Origin: Acephala macrosclerotiorum
Lineage: Eukaryota > Ascomycota > Leotiomycetes > Helotiales > Mollisiaceae
Assembly (NCBI GenBank): GCA_014904845.1
Contig: MU119248.1
Coordinates: 232,542-296,541 of the forward strand
Length of the DNA: 64,000 nt
Direction: 5' to 3'
Shown here: piece after piece, positions 46,765-57,416 of the stretch
Layout of the letters: every line of letters begins with the position of its first letter
Numbering within the stretch: the stretch's first letter is position 1
Notes under the pieces: generated by a model
Told to the model about the DNA's origin: nothing
What the model saw: the letters and a program-made list of their open reading frames with translations, nothing else
The model's database searches: none
Made by a program: the position numbers and the translations under genes

Positions 46765-47855
46765 GGTGATGGCGGGGTTGTGCCGACAACATTTTTGTGT
46801 AGCTTTCAAAAAGTTGACAGGAGTTTAATACTAGAACAATTCTCTCAGACTTCTAAATCTTGATGGCTTATTTAAACGGATCGTGATATTGCTCTATTTA
46901 TTGCGTTTTTGTTGTTACGATGTTTGCTAATCTTTCAGGGGCTCAGTGCCAAGCTCGCCCCTCATTAGCGAGCATGAGAGCTTGCGTTTCCTCTCCTGAC
47001 TTCTCGGACAACTAGCTATTTTCGTATTGGGAATCATGTCAATCAAACAATTATGCGAACCCATATAGACCTTGCATAACATTCGCCAGTGAACTACAGA
47101 AGAAGCAAACATCGTGAACTGGTTCCTAGGCTCGAGGGCGCAGCGCGATCATTCTTAGATCCCAACAGTAAATGCCCACAGCCGGGCTTACCAAAGTTGA
47201 CATGCCAGGCACTGCCTGCAGATCGCATCTTGACATAATCCCTTTTGAATCTCAGATCGTTCCGTTCCCGGACTTGTCGGCTTCTGAGCCCTGCATAGGC
47301 GCGCACAGACAGGGGCGTCTCAGACCCTGAAGCGAACTGCCTATCCCACCACATACGAACTTTAAAACATGATCTCCAGTCTGAGAGTTTCTTCTTTTAG
47401 TAGAGCATTCGTTGGGTTTGACTTTGACGTCATGTTGTCCTCGCAGTGCGCCTGAGGAGTTCCCAGGGTCGGTTCCATGTGGAGCAACAGAGCTTCCTAT
47501 TTGATTGGAGTTTTCCCGGGAGGACGTGGCCATATACAACCCCTGACATTATATCCTCATGGGGGAGGTCTTTCGCCGGTTCGAGCGCAGAGCTGCCTTT
47601 CTTGGTGGACGCAAAGCATACTAAGACGCAGGAAATCAGCCCTGCCGTCTCAAGTTTCAATGGTGGGGCCTGGAGAAGCTTGCCGGTTATTAGCGTTGGC
47701 ATCTGTGGCTTTCAATTCCTTCGTGTTCGTTCCGTTGTGTTTTCTTGAATCTTTTGCCATCATCACTTGATGCATTCTATCTTCAAATTTCAAATCTTGG
47801 GCCGGACCCGTACGTTCTTTTCTTCTTAGCTGGTTCTCCTTTTTAATTCTTTAGG
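46765..47855. other. intergenic, no gene seen
   Basis: Overlapping frames at 47430-47770 on both strands carry no recognisable motif. A polypyrimidine stretch ending TTCTTTAG directly before ATG 47856 resembles an acceptor site, so an upstream exon of the next gene is possible but was not found. Confidence 0.45.
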
Positions 47856-49250
47856 ATGAGGCTCAATCTTTGGAGTCGGGGAGGGTCTGTAGATGGAGAA
47901 GGGTTGAGGAGACGGTTGCTGGGCGGTATCCTAGGAGGTGGTGACAGTAAAGGATCAGCTTCTCCTGCATCAACGCCAACCGATACTCCTGCTTCTTCTC
48001 CTGTCAGTGTAACTGCATCGACTGTGAGTAAATATGGAGGAGGTTGGAGAGCATTCTTAACTGACACGTCAATAGACAACACCTCCAGCATCTGACAGTG
48101 GACTTTTAGGAGGAGTTGGTGGTGCTGTTAGTGGTCTCGCCGGCGGTGGGGGAGTGGGCTTAGGGGTAGGACCATCTTCAGCACCTCTTCTCTCTCTTGG
48201 GGTTGCTCAGAGCTCAGGGCCACTACTCGGTGTCGGTGTAGGGGCAACCTCAGCCCCTCTTCTTTCTGTTGGCATTGGAGGTTCTTCTCAGCCCTTCGTC
48301 GGTGTCGGATCTGGCCCAACTTCATCTCCTTTGATATCCCTAGGAGTCGGGGGAAGGCCATCAGCTGCAACAACATCGACCCCTGCGCCATCAGCAACAC
48401 CGCCAAAGTCTGCCGCACCCGTCACGACATCAGCTACCTCTGTTGCACCAGATAAATCACCTACATCCCCAGCAGCTGCTACATCAAGTGCCGGATCAAA
48501 ACCAACGGGACTGACCTCAATTGCCCAAGCAGGATTATCTTCAGCCACCATTCCAAGCACACTTCTAACGTCGTTCACTGCCGCCTCTGACACCACACCT
48601 TCGAGTTCTGGGATAGGCAGCAATGGAAGCAACAGTGGTACAACAGAATCATCCGATAGCAACGGGGTGGCGACAGGCGCGAATGGAATTTCTCAAAGCT
48701 CTAGTGGACATACAAGCACTATGAAGATTGTGGTCATTGCTGGAAGTGCTGGTGAGTTTGCAAAATCCTCTTCCACTTCCTTCGCCAGCAAATTGATATG
48801 AGAGAAGAGATGCTGACAAGAAAAACAGTGGGGGGCCTTGCTGTCTTCATCGGTCTTGTCTTCTTCATCCGATACATGTTTCGAAAACGTCGCCTGGGCA
48901 AAGCCGAGTCCCCTCCCTCATCACCACTTCTCCCTTCTATGGAATACACACGAGACTCGGTCCTCCCTCCAAGTATTGCGCGAAGTATCAGCCACCGATC
49001 GAAGGCATCAAACGCATCAAATGGTGGAAGTATTGATTGGACACGCAATGGTGGAAATAGGGGTCTTGGAAATAATCCTACGCCTATGGAGCTTGGAGGT
49101 GGACAGGGAGGATTTGGGAAAGAGTTAAGGGGAGGCACTCCTCTGATGAGCCCCTTGCCACCAGCAGCGAAGGGTAGTGGGCGAATGAATAGGGCAGAGC
49201 TGGGTGATGATACTGGTGAGAAGCCGAAGATTTTTGAGATGTCAGCTTGA
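47856..49250 (+). CDS. Gly/Ser/Ala-rich single-pass membrane protein
   Basis: Three exons, 47856-48023, 48076-48751 and 48829-49250, in consistent phase give 421 aa. The ectodomain has about three tandem units related to SSAPLLSLGV followed by GVGVG, then a long Thr/Ser/Ala/Pro-rich stretch likely to be O-glycosylated. A membrane helix (VGGLAVFIGLVFFIRYMF) is followed by a basic RKRR stop-transfer and a polar cytosolic tail ending KPKIFEMSA. This plan is shared by fungal wall sensors and Mid2-like proteins, but no signal peptide is seen at ATG 47856, so the true N-terminus may lie upstream. Role in wall sensing is a guess from architecture. Confidence 0.68.
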
Positions 49251-49621
49251 TGATCGGCAGTGGCAGAGCAGGGTTGGGGATGATGAATTGACGAGAATGG
49301 AACACCAGACTAAGCCTATTCAGCATTCATGGAAGTAATTGGAATTTGCGTATATAACCGGATAAATGCATATACATATATATATGACAATGACGACAGC
49401 TCACCCTAAGGAGGTCTTCATTTTGGAACTTCACTGCTCAAGGCTGCTTGACTCTACTGGTGAATTGAAGCTTGTGACTATTAAATAACGCATCCTTTCC
49501 CTCGATCCCGAGCCAACAAACATGGTATCTCCCAAGGGTTATCTCGATGGAAGACTCTTCTTATATCAAAGCAATGATCTATGTGCGCTTTATCCATGCA
49601 TTCAAAAAGAACCGGGATAGC
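49251..49621. other. short convergent intergenic region
   Basis: 3' flanks of the membrane protein (left) and the cysteine-rich gene (right). Contains a short AT dinucleotide run near 49370. No gene. Confidence 0.5.
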
Positions 49622-51161
49622 TCAAAGCTCGACATTTTCAACGTTAACTGCACCGACTTCAATCCCATCACACAGCAGGTAGTAGCCACAGACTTTAGCA
49701 CCACTAACACCAGAACATCCATAGTCGACATAGCATCTATTATCGTACTCTTTCACAATTTCTGGTAGTCAAGTTAGCTATAACACCATAACTCATGTAC
49801 CCGAACCAGCAGAAGTTAAGGATATGAATACAGGGAGTGTACTTACTCTTCACAGAGAGATGTTTGTCTGAAGTGAAAGAAAAAAGTGTGCAGGCTTGAG
49901 CATAACAGATCAGGTCATCGGAGCAATCTGTGTGGTAGTCGCACGATGCCGTAGACGGGGGAAGTGGTCTTTGCTTGCTATTCATTGGGAAGCTGGTCTT
50001 TGATGGCAGCAGGTATTGCTCTTCTGTCCCGCCAATTTGTGTTAGAGGAAGCTTCGGCAATCATAGTGCAAGAATCGATAACTTAATGGAGATAGACTTA
50101 CTCTTCAAAGTTGATAGGCTACCAAGGAAAGCAGATGAGAAGCACCATCCGTCCACGCAAGTATCCTCGGGATGGCAGTCCTTTTGGGTCAGACAAGGAC
50201 AATCTACTTAAGATCAGCGTACACTCAGAAACGTCTGCTTGCATCGAATGAATGTAGGATAGAAAGACGAAGGTCCTTACCATCCCCAAATTCCGGGCCA
50301 CAATCATCCCCCTCCGGTTCTTCTCCTTCTGGCCCGTCATCCGGCTCATTATCTGGATAGCCATACCCCGCGAAGTAGCATACCCCCGCTCCACAATATT
50401 CTCTCCATCCGCAATCTGAATCATAAAAACACTCCCGCTCAGCTTCGTGCTGTCAGCGCTGCTTGCTGATGACAGAGACGACTGTGCAGAAACATACTTT
50501 GCTCAGTTTTCAAGCTAGCGGGAAAGGTGCAGCAAGCCCCGGAATAACACGCCTCTCCAGCCTTGCAGTAAATTTCCCCCAGGTCCGAATCGTTATAGCA
50601 AGGATATATTGCATCTGGATATGTTAAAAATGGTGCCAAAGACTGTAAATCATTATCCTTGTATGGAAAATCTCGGGATAAGGAATGGGCAGGGGTAAAA
50701 TGCCGTAAACGTACTAGACGAAGCAGCGATAGATTGATCTTGATAGTGTTAGCTTCACATGCGCTTCAAAACTGTTATGGCTGAAAGAGAGGTTGTCAAT
50801 AACTTACCAACTTCGAGCATCGTCCACCATGGCAAGTCGTAGCAGATCCCGTAATAGCAAAAGTCGTAATGCTTGCACCACGCAACCCCCTCACAACCTC
50901 CCGTTATATCTGTGGATATAAGGACAGTTCATTAAAGCGCATGAAAAGATCTTACGTGCACCATATCTCTCCAAGACCTCAGCTGTTGGCCTTCGAGTTA
51001 GTGCCTGCAACTTTTCCTCCTAGATACATTCAGCAGGCATCAAATGTACTCGAATGTAATTGGCTCACAGGGAATTCCAACACGATTTTGACACCTGGAT
51101 TTGGAAGCGCAAGGACTGGTGCCGCTGCCAGACATATGCCAACCACGACTAGAAACTGCAT
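49622..51161 (-). CDS. secreted modular cysteine-rich protein, nine exons
   Basis: Hand-built model with every junction in phase: exons 51161-51069, 51019-50956, 50909-50808, 50738-50715, 50671-50498, 50415-50281, 50206-50102, 50023-49847 and 49761-49622, giving 337 aa. It starts with a signal peptide (MQFLVVVGICLAAAPVLA). The introns after exons 2 to 8 are all phase 1. Six exons each carry one Cys module: CEGVAWCKHYDFCYYGICYD; CYND then YCKAGEACYSGACC; NCGWREYCGAGVCYF; DCPCLTQKDCHPEDTCVDGW; CDYHTDCSDDLICYAQACTL; and CYVDYGCSGVSGAKVCGYYL. Repeats of this kind are probably disulfide-stabilised. Weakest points are the 24-base exon 4, the 43-base intron after it, and the phase-0 join of exons 1 and 2. 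No family is recognised; an extracellular effector-like or adhesive role is only speculation. Confidence 0.72.
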
Positions 51162-51711
51162 GGTGAGATTCGAGTGCTGGTGTTGAAGAAGGCAAGTGAC
51201 GAGAAAGTGTAAAGACAGAACATCTAATATCAATCACTGGTTCAGTTACCTGAAGCTGTCTTCATTCATTGCTTTTGCACTCCTTTCTGTGCGTCCATTC
51301 GATGAGGTTGCACATGATCTGATAACTGTAGAACATTTGTATTGACATCCACGATTCTCTGAAAGATAAGAATGTTTGGGCACAAAGCATGAGCCATTGG
51401 ACGATATGAGCGAGGTCATAGTTTTGTGCATCGTTTGAGAAACATGGGGAAATTAAGAAGGTAACCTCAAAGTGATCTTTGTTTCGGTCTATTGCAGCTC
51501 GCTTGACTACGAGCTACCACGCCATAAATCCCGGGTACGCCAGTGCTACATCAGGGAGATCCATTGATAAGAGGTCTGGATCGAAGAGGAGAGACATATG
51601 AACCATCATCCGATTTGCGCGTAAAGATGCAAATCAAACTTTCGTATACTTTTCTCTACCTACAAGTTCTATCTAAGTAAGGGGCGCTTCTTCTTGTTTC
51701 TCTAACGATAT
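51162..51711. other. intergenic, no gene seen
   Basis: Promoter side of the cysteine-rich gene (left) and 3' flank of the methyltransferase fragment (right). No feature recognised. Confidence 0.5.
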
Positions 51712-52505
51712 TCAAACCGCTGCCTTTTCCGGGTCAGGTTTACGAGCTGAAACCACGTAGCTTTCACCATCAGTGCATGCTTAACCAGGATATATTTAGG
51801 AAAACTCACAAAGGCCAATAGCCATGAATGTTCCGATTCTTGATATCCTTTCGCACATCGACAAGAAACACCGTGACTTCCTGATCCGTCCACCCAAGAG
51901 CCTTCTGGAAGAAACGCATAACCATGCCCTCCAAGTTGCTAAGTAGATTCTCCATCTCCCAGGCGCCAAGCAATTTCATTCGTTTGTCTTTGGGCCAGGT
52001 GTTGCAGGGTAGCTTGATGATTTGTTGAGTCACGTCCTCGAATCCACGTTCTTCGAACCAGCCTTTCCATCTCATTGGGTCGTCGACGGGAGTTCCAAAT
52101 TTCTCACAAGAGCTTTTCAAACTGTCTGAGAACTTTCGGAATGCGCTGTCCTTCGGGACGGTGTCATCGTCGCTTTGGAGGACGCCCGTGACGCATTGGA
52201 ATTCAACGTAGCCGCCTGGTTTGAGATGACTAGAGTAGAAGCATTAGAGATGAGAGAAGAATGAAGGTGATATATGCTTACGTGTAGCACTGATCAATCA
52301 ACTTGGGGAAGTTGCGGACGGAAGCGATGAGGTCGCGTGAAAAGATAAAATCAAAACTGTTTTCCTTCCAAGTCCATGGCTGTTCCATATCGTCCAATTC
52401 AAAACGGCAGTTCGGTGGCACCCTAATTTTGTCAGAATTTGTGGAGGGGATGCATGACCTGAGTTCTCACCAGCCTGGCTGAGTCGGGGCGATGTCTGGA
52501 AACAT
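51712..52505 (-). pseudogene. LaeA-type SAM methyltransferase, N-terminally truncated
   Basis: Exons 52505-52471, 52422-52282, 52229-51810 and 51760-51712 join in consistent phase. The frame reads FPDIAPTQPGWVPPNCRFEL, then DDMEQPWTWKENSFDFIFSR, the post-motif region of LaeA/UMTA-type methyltransferases, then LIDQCYTHLKPGGYVEFQCV and later FFQKALGWTDQEVTVFLVDV, ending VVSARKPDPEKAAV. The SAM-binding motif I (the GxGTG segment) that should precede FPDIAP is absent, and the upstream frame soon meets a stop. The catalytic fold cannot form, so this is a truncated copy. Such enzymes often sit in fungal metabolite clusters. It is divergent from the O-methyltransferase pseudogene. Confidence 0.72.
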
Positions 52506-52817
52506 GTTCGTCTCTGGGTAGGTACAACTTCCGGGATTAGTCTCCTTAGCTCTGTGCCTTCCCAACCGCAAAGCCTATGATTGCTTCAGTGTAACGAGCG
52601 CAAAAGAGGGGCAGAAAATGTCAAGGTGGAGATTCTTACGATTGACAAGAAGCTTCGACCACTGCATCATCTTGACCGCTGCCCTCACGCCGTCACGTCC
52701 CATCGTATCATATTTCTTTCCATTCCCTCGGGACCATCTTGTCATCCCTTTCAATTCCCTCGTCTCCAAAGTCTCCGGTTATTATACTTTCAATCCCAGT
52801 CTCCCATCCCACTCACC
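52506..52817. other. intergenic between two divergent methyltransferase relics
   Basis: 312 bases that should hold the promoter of the O-methyltransferase pseudogene. They may also hold lost N-terminal sequence of the truncated methyltransferase, but no motif I could be read. Confidence 0.45.
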
Positions 52818-54154
52818 ATGTCAGACCCCGTCGGCAAAGCACTCGAGGAAACCGAGAAGCTCGTTGCAGCATTGAAAGGACTGAAAGCTAGCCCCAGCCT
52901 GTACGAGCATCTCGAACTCCTCAAGCACATAAGATCCGTCTCGCGCTTGAAGAGCCGTACGACACTGTCATACGATGGCTCGAAAACATGGCTGTTGCTT
53001 CCGCATTGTACACCCTCATCCAGATCGGTGCATTCGAGAAAATTCCTGCCAAGGATCAATCAGAGCCAAGAGTCTGGCGGATGAGGTCAAAGTTGACCTC
53101 TCAGTTATTACGAGAACGATACGTGTTATTCTTGCGAATGGGATTGGGATTGGGACGCGCTTGATGAGTATGCGCACAATATGCTTTCCATGGTGCTGCA
53201 GCCGCTGGCGCGTGGGTTTTTCTTGGCTTGCGTGGATTTCCAAAGAACGTGGGTCAAACTGCCGGAGTACCTTAAATCACACACCCCGACCGAGCCGTAT
53301 GACCCGAAGAAGTCTCCGGTCGCCTATACTCCGGGGAAGGAGGGATTGACGTACTATGAAGTCTTGAATGAAGATGAGGCACAGAGAAAGATCTGGAACA
53401 ACATCATGCAGCAAATGGAGAAAAACATGCCGATTCTTGGAATGTTCCCGTTTACCTCGCTGAAAGAGCAAGTTGAGAAGGAGCGCGAACGGCCATTCAT
53501 GGTCGATACGGAAGTGGAAAGGGGCAGGCGATGCTAGCGATTGAAACAGACCTGGAGTGTCCGAAATTTTTCGGAGGAGAGGTTATACTGCTGGATTTGT
53601 CAATTGTCATCAACTCTTTGAAACTAGAAGATCTTCTGGGGATCACACCTACAATCCATGATATCTTCACTCCACAGCCTGTCAAGAATTCGTCTCCTAT
53701 CTCCGTTTCAGTCTTAAACAGAAGTAAAGCTAACTCAACTTTAGACGCCCGCGTCTACTTCATGCGCCGTCTGCTTCACGACTTCTATATTCCAGCCTGT
53801 CTCGACATTTTTAAGAATGTTGTACCGGCGATGGGCTCTGATTCGCGTCTAATCAATTGCGACATGCTGCTTCCCGAACGAGTCGAGGTCGGAAGGCCGA
53901 AGGAGCTGTACAGGCTAGATTTCTCCTTGATAACGATCAGCGGAAGAGAAAAGACTTTTAAGGAGTTCACTGATATGTTTGACGAAGTGGGTCTGGGGCT
54001 TGTTAAAATTTATCCTTCGGCTGTTGGGAAGACGGCAATGTTGGAGACGAGGTTGAAGGAGGCAGGGAGAACGTTGAAAGCAAACATTATACAGCAAAGA
54101 GACAGTGTAGCTTCATCCTGGTATGTGAAGACTGAACACAGAACCAGTCACTAA
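52818..54154 (+). pseudogene. O-methyltransferase, frameshifted
   Basis: Starts MSDPVGKALEETEKLVAAL at ATG 52818. The protein then continues in order but in changing frames: EEPYDTVIRWLENMAVASAL; AKSLADEVKVDLSVITRTIR; EYAHNMLSMVLQPLARGFFL followed by ACVDFQRTW; and after GMFPFTSLKEQVEKERERPF, motif I (SGKGQAMLAIETD) in yet another frame. The end carries ARVYFMRRLLHDFY, LINCDMLLPERVEV and DEVGLGLVKIYPSAVGKT. At least three indels. A former intron near 53696 seems to have lost its GT donor (now AT). Fungal O-methyltransferases of this type methylate phenolic metabolites; this copy cannot. Confidence 0.85.
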
Positions 54155-54358
54155 ATTTTGGGACCGTAGGCTTACCTAGACCCAATCATTAAAAGCGTAA
54201 TAAGAAAACTTCAAGCGCTATAATTGGACTATACCACACGACACCCCCTAGCTTTGGCGAGCGTAGCCCGTGTCTGTTCGAGCTCGTGCTTGAGGAGAAC
54301 TTAAAGTTTGCCTCAACCCCTCCTCCTCCTATGTTACCTCAGTTGCGATCGAAGGAGG

Positions 54359-56143
54359 CTACCATTCCTGATAACAAGAATAAAAAGGATCCGCCTCCCC
54401 CCTCCACCCAACACATTTCCAACAATCAAACAAATGCGTTGGATCATACCTTCCCTTAGCCTCCAACAGTCTCCCATAATTCTCCCCAAAGAAAGTGGTT
54501 TCCCATCCCGGTTCACTCCAATGCGCTTCATTGAAATACGCTCCTCCGCCAGGAGTCAGTTCCTTCAGCGGCTCTAAGAGCTCCAGGAATCCATCAGTGA
54601 CCTTTTCTTGAACAGATGGAGATAAAGGTTCAGTCCATTCTCCGACGTGGATTACGTGCCAGATTGCATCGCGCCAAGCTGGGAGAGCGGATGTCGAATG
54701 GTTGAGATCGGGAGTGGAGAGGGGTGTTTCCATTACCACCTGTGCAGCAGTCAAGTTGAGTAATGATCTCGCTTTCTCAATACCCGACACCACGCCATCA
54801 ACCAACAATTCGATATTATCAGATGTGGTAAAGAGATCCCTAGGCATGAGTCGAGACGCGAGTTGCGAAAATATCCCAGCTGGTTCTGTCTTCCTGGCGT
54901 CCGCAATGCTGAATGCGGTGTAGTCGACATACGTTGCGTAAGTTGTGTAGTTGTTTTGAACAACTTCAACGTTGGTGATGTTGGAGACAAATTGAGCAAA
55001 TGAGGCGGTTGCATTTTTCAGTTTGGTGCCGTCGTCGGCGTAGGGCAGCACGAGGCCGAATGAGACTTCGTTGGGGAAGTAGTTTACTCCTCCTGTGACG
55101 AGTTGTTTGGACCATTCGAGTTGATTGCTTGCATGCGCTGTCATGATTGTCCTGAGAGCCTGTTGCTGAGACGTAGTATTTCCTGTAAATGCTGCAACGA
55201 AGTTGTATGTATGAATCGGCAAGAAAGGATGAAGCTGGACTCGATACTTCGTAAGGATTGCGTAAGTCCCTCCTCCTCCACCTCGCATGGCCCAGAATAG
55301 ATCGGGATCGTTGCATTGGTTGATGACACGCACTTCACCGGAGGCAAGAACGACCTCGAATTCGACTGCGTTGTCGACCATCAGCCCGTAAGTGGTTGTG
55401 AAATCGCCGAGTCCGCCGCCTTGGCCGAAACCACCTGCGATGCCGACAGATTCCTCGTAGCCGCCTGTGACGTCCATGCCGTGTGAATTGAAGAAGCGAT
55501 ATGCGTCTCCAGCGACAACTCCAGCTCCCATCTCACCAACATTGATACTGTTCGCAGAGGGACAATTCGATGCTGTAAAGTTCTCATAAAAGCCGAAGGT
55601 GCTGAGGTTATGAATCCAAATAGCCAGAGAGTTTGGAACTGTAGAGCGCCCAAAGAAATCATGTCCTGTGTTCTTAATACTGATGCGGATGTTGTGGATT
55701 TGCGTGAATTTGAGGGCAGCTGAGATATGGGCAGTGTTGCGAACATCAACATAGTATGTTGCCAATCTTCCAATAGAGCAAGTGGGGTACAAAGCCTCTT
55801 CGGGATCGGATTCTAACAGAGAGCAACCAGATGTGCCACAAGCTTCCCAATTTCCCCAGTAGGTTTGTCCGTAATATGATCCTCGAGCGATACTGCTGTT
55901 GAAGTTATCTTCCACGACCCCGCAAGCTGTAGGGTCATAGTCTGGCGAGTCTGGGTAGCAGGGCGCTCCCATTGGAATTGTTTGGTAGAGGTGGCCGTCG
56001 AGAGTTTGGTTGAGTTGTTGCCATTCTTGCCAGGAGGGCCAGCATTTCTGCCCAGGTCGACAGTTGTAGCCTGGATCGGAGACCGTAGGTGCAGCCAGGG
56101 TGAGACCAAGGGAGGTCAGAAAGGATAAAGTGAGAAGCTTCAT
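54359..56143 (-). CDS. secreted FAD-linked oxidase, berberine-bridge (BBE) type
   Basis: Single uninterrupted frame of 594 aa. Signal peptide MKLLTLSFLTSLGLTLAAP. The FAD-binding PCMH domain includes KNTGHDFFGRS, with His161 as the likely covalent FAD site, GVVAGDAYRFFNSHGMDVTG, then GIAGGFGQGGGLGDFTTTYG, and WAMRGGGGGTYAILTKYRV. The C-terminal BBE segment reads NYGRLLEAKGRYDPTHLFDC followed by WKCVGW. Length is normal for the family. Members oxidise alcohols, carbohydrates or natural-product intermediates with O2. It lies between a methyltransferase pseudogene and a C2H2 regulator, suggesting a place in a former metabolite cluster, but it could equally be a stand-alone secreted oxidase. Intact. 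Confidence 0.94.
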   Translation of the reverse strand: MKLLTLSFLTSLGLTLAAPTVSDPGYNCRPGQKCWPSWQEWQQLNQTLDGHLYQTIPMGAPCYPDSPDYDPTACGVVEDNFNSSIARGSYYGQTYWGNWEACGTSGCSLLESDPEEALYPTCSIGRLATYYVDVRNTAHISAALKFTQIHNIRISIKNTGHDFFGRSTVPNSLAIWIHNLSTFGFYENFTASNCPSANSINVGEMGAGVVAGDAYRFFNSHGMDVTGGYEESVGIAGGFGQGGGLGDFTTTYGLMVDNAVEFEVVLASGEVRVINQCNDPDLFWAMRGGGGGTYAILTKYRVQLHPFLPIHTYNFVAAFTGNTTSQQQALRTIMTAHASNQLEWSKQLVTGGVNYFPNEVSFGLVLPYADDGTKLKNATASFAQFVSNITNVEVVQNNYTTYATYVDYTAFSIADARKTEPAGIFSQLASRLMPRDLFTTSDNIELLVDGVVSGIEKARSLLNLTAAQVVMETPLSTPDLNHSTSALPAWRDAIWHVIHVGEWTEPLSPSVQEKVTDGFLELLEPLKELTPGGGAYFNEAHWSEPGWETTFFGENYGRLLEAKGRYDPTHLFDCWKCVGWRGEADPFYSCYQEW

Positions 56144-56826
56144 TCTGGGAGTTGGGAGTGTTCGATGGAGTTGAACTGTCGTGTGGAGAATGAATTGTCA
56201 CTATCACCATGAAGATGGCATACTTTTATAAAATTTCGACGAGGCTGAGCTGCCTCTTAGATGGTCATCATCACAAGAGATATTTTTCAAAAATAGTGTT
56301 TCGTTCGTAGGAGTGTGCATATGCAGGACATCGTCATGATGTGGTCTCGTTCAGTCTCACCGGCATTTATCACACCGGTCACTAATAGGGCAAGATCAGA
56401 TTAGAGACAAGGATTTCTTGGCAGGCGCGGTCATGAATTTCAAGATGAATCGCTCAAAAGGGTGTTGGTTGAGCGTTTCGTAGCAACTAACCACATCAAG
56501 CCCGCTCAGCGCACTCGCTTACAGTAGGACAGGGCGCATGCGCATGCAGCGATCTTACTCACTGCATGTGACGAACAGTACGGAATCAACTCATTGAATA
56601 CGAAGAATCTGACGACAGAATTTTAAATCAAGCATCAATGGTGTGCGAAGAAACTCCTATCTAGGTCCTAGCGGCTGTATCTAGGAATATCTCTCGCAGC
56701 TCAATCCCGCAACGGCGGAATTGAAACCTGAAAGTAGCGCAAAGTACTTTGTCATTCAGACTAGAGGCTGTTGCTACCGCTACCATATCAATAGACGCTT
56801 GTGCGAGAGAAGTAGCACCTACCGGG
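56144..56826. other. intergenic, no gene seen
   Basis: Promoter side of the BBE oxidase (left) and 3' flank of the small cysteine-rich gene (right). No repeat seen. Confidence 0.5.
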
Positions 56827-57416
56827 TTAAATCTCGGGACTCTGGACCGTAGTCATAGTACCTCCAGTATTACCACCGTAACAAATGGAAACGCACGACG
56901 TCTTATCCCAGTTGCAATCCAAGTGGCATTCTGGCTCAGACACTGAGACAGGATAAGAACAACGAGCGTCAAGGTTGATGGCTGGGATAACTCACTGGTC
57001 TTAAGCTTATCGGAATTCTTTCCTCGATGCTTCTGGATCTTATACGGGCCACCGGTGTTCTTGATCTCGAAATCGACTTCATCAGATATCGGGAAAATTT
57101 CGGTACACTTCACACGACAGATGCCAGTTGCTTTGTCGCAAGTGGTTGTGCATTCCGGGTCAGACACTATTGCAGATCAGAAGAGGACTTCCGGCAAATG
57201 ATCAAGGCCTTGATATTGAAGGCTCACCCATCGTCGCCTGCTGTTGACGACTGCGCTGCTTTTCCTGAAGATCATGTTAATCGCGGGCTTATCTTCTAGG
57301 AGGAAGAGGCGAACGTGGAGATCCAAGGAAGAAGAGTGACCGTGATTGGGAATGATCATAGCCAGTGAGGGCGTCAAGATAGCTAGGGCAGCGTTAAGGC
57401 TGGCGAAAAACTGCAT
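56827..57416 (-). CDS. small secreted cysteine-rich protein, two related modules
   Basis: Signal-peptide exon from ATG 57416 (MQFFASLNAALAILTPSLAM). Two exons follow that are certain in phase with each other: 57166-56996 (SDPECTTTCDKATGICRVKC then a charged tail) and 56942-56827 (SEPECHLDCNWDKTSCVSIC then GG and a stop). The two cysteine modules share spacing and the S(D/E)PEC start, so one exon probably arose by duplication. Both introns feeding them are phase 1. The join of the signal exon is unresolved: its only GT donor (after 57203) gives the wrong phase, so an exon is missed or the gene is broken. No family recognised. Confidence 0.55.
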
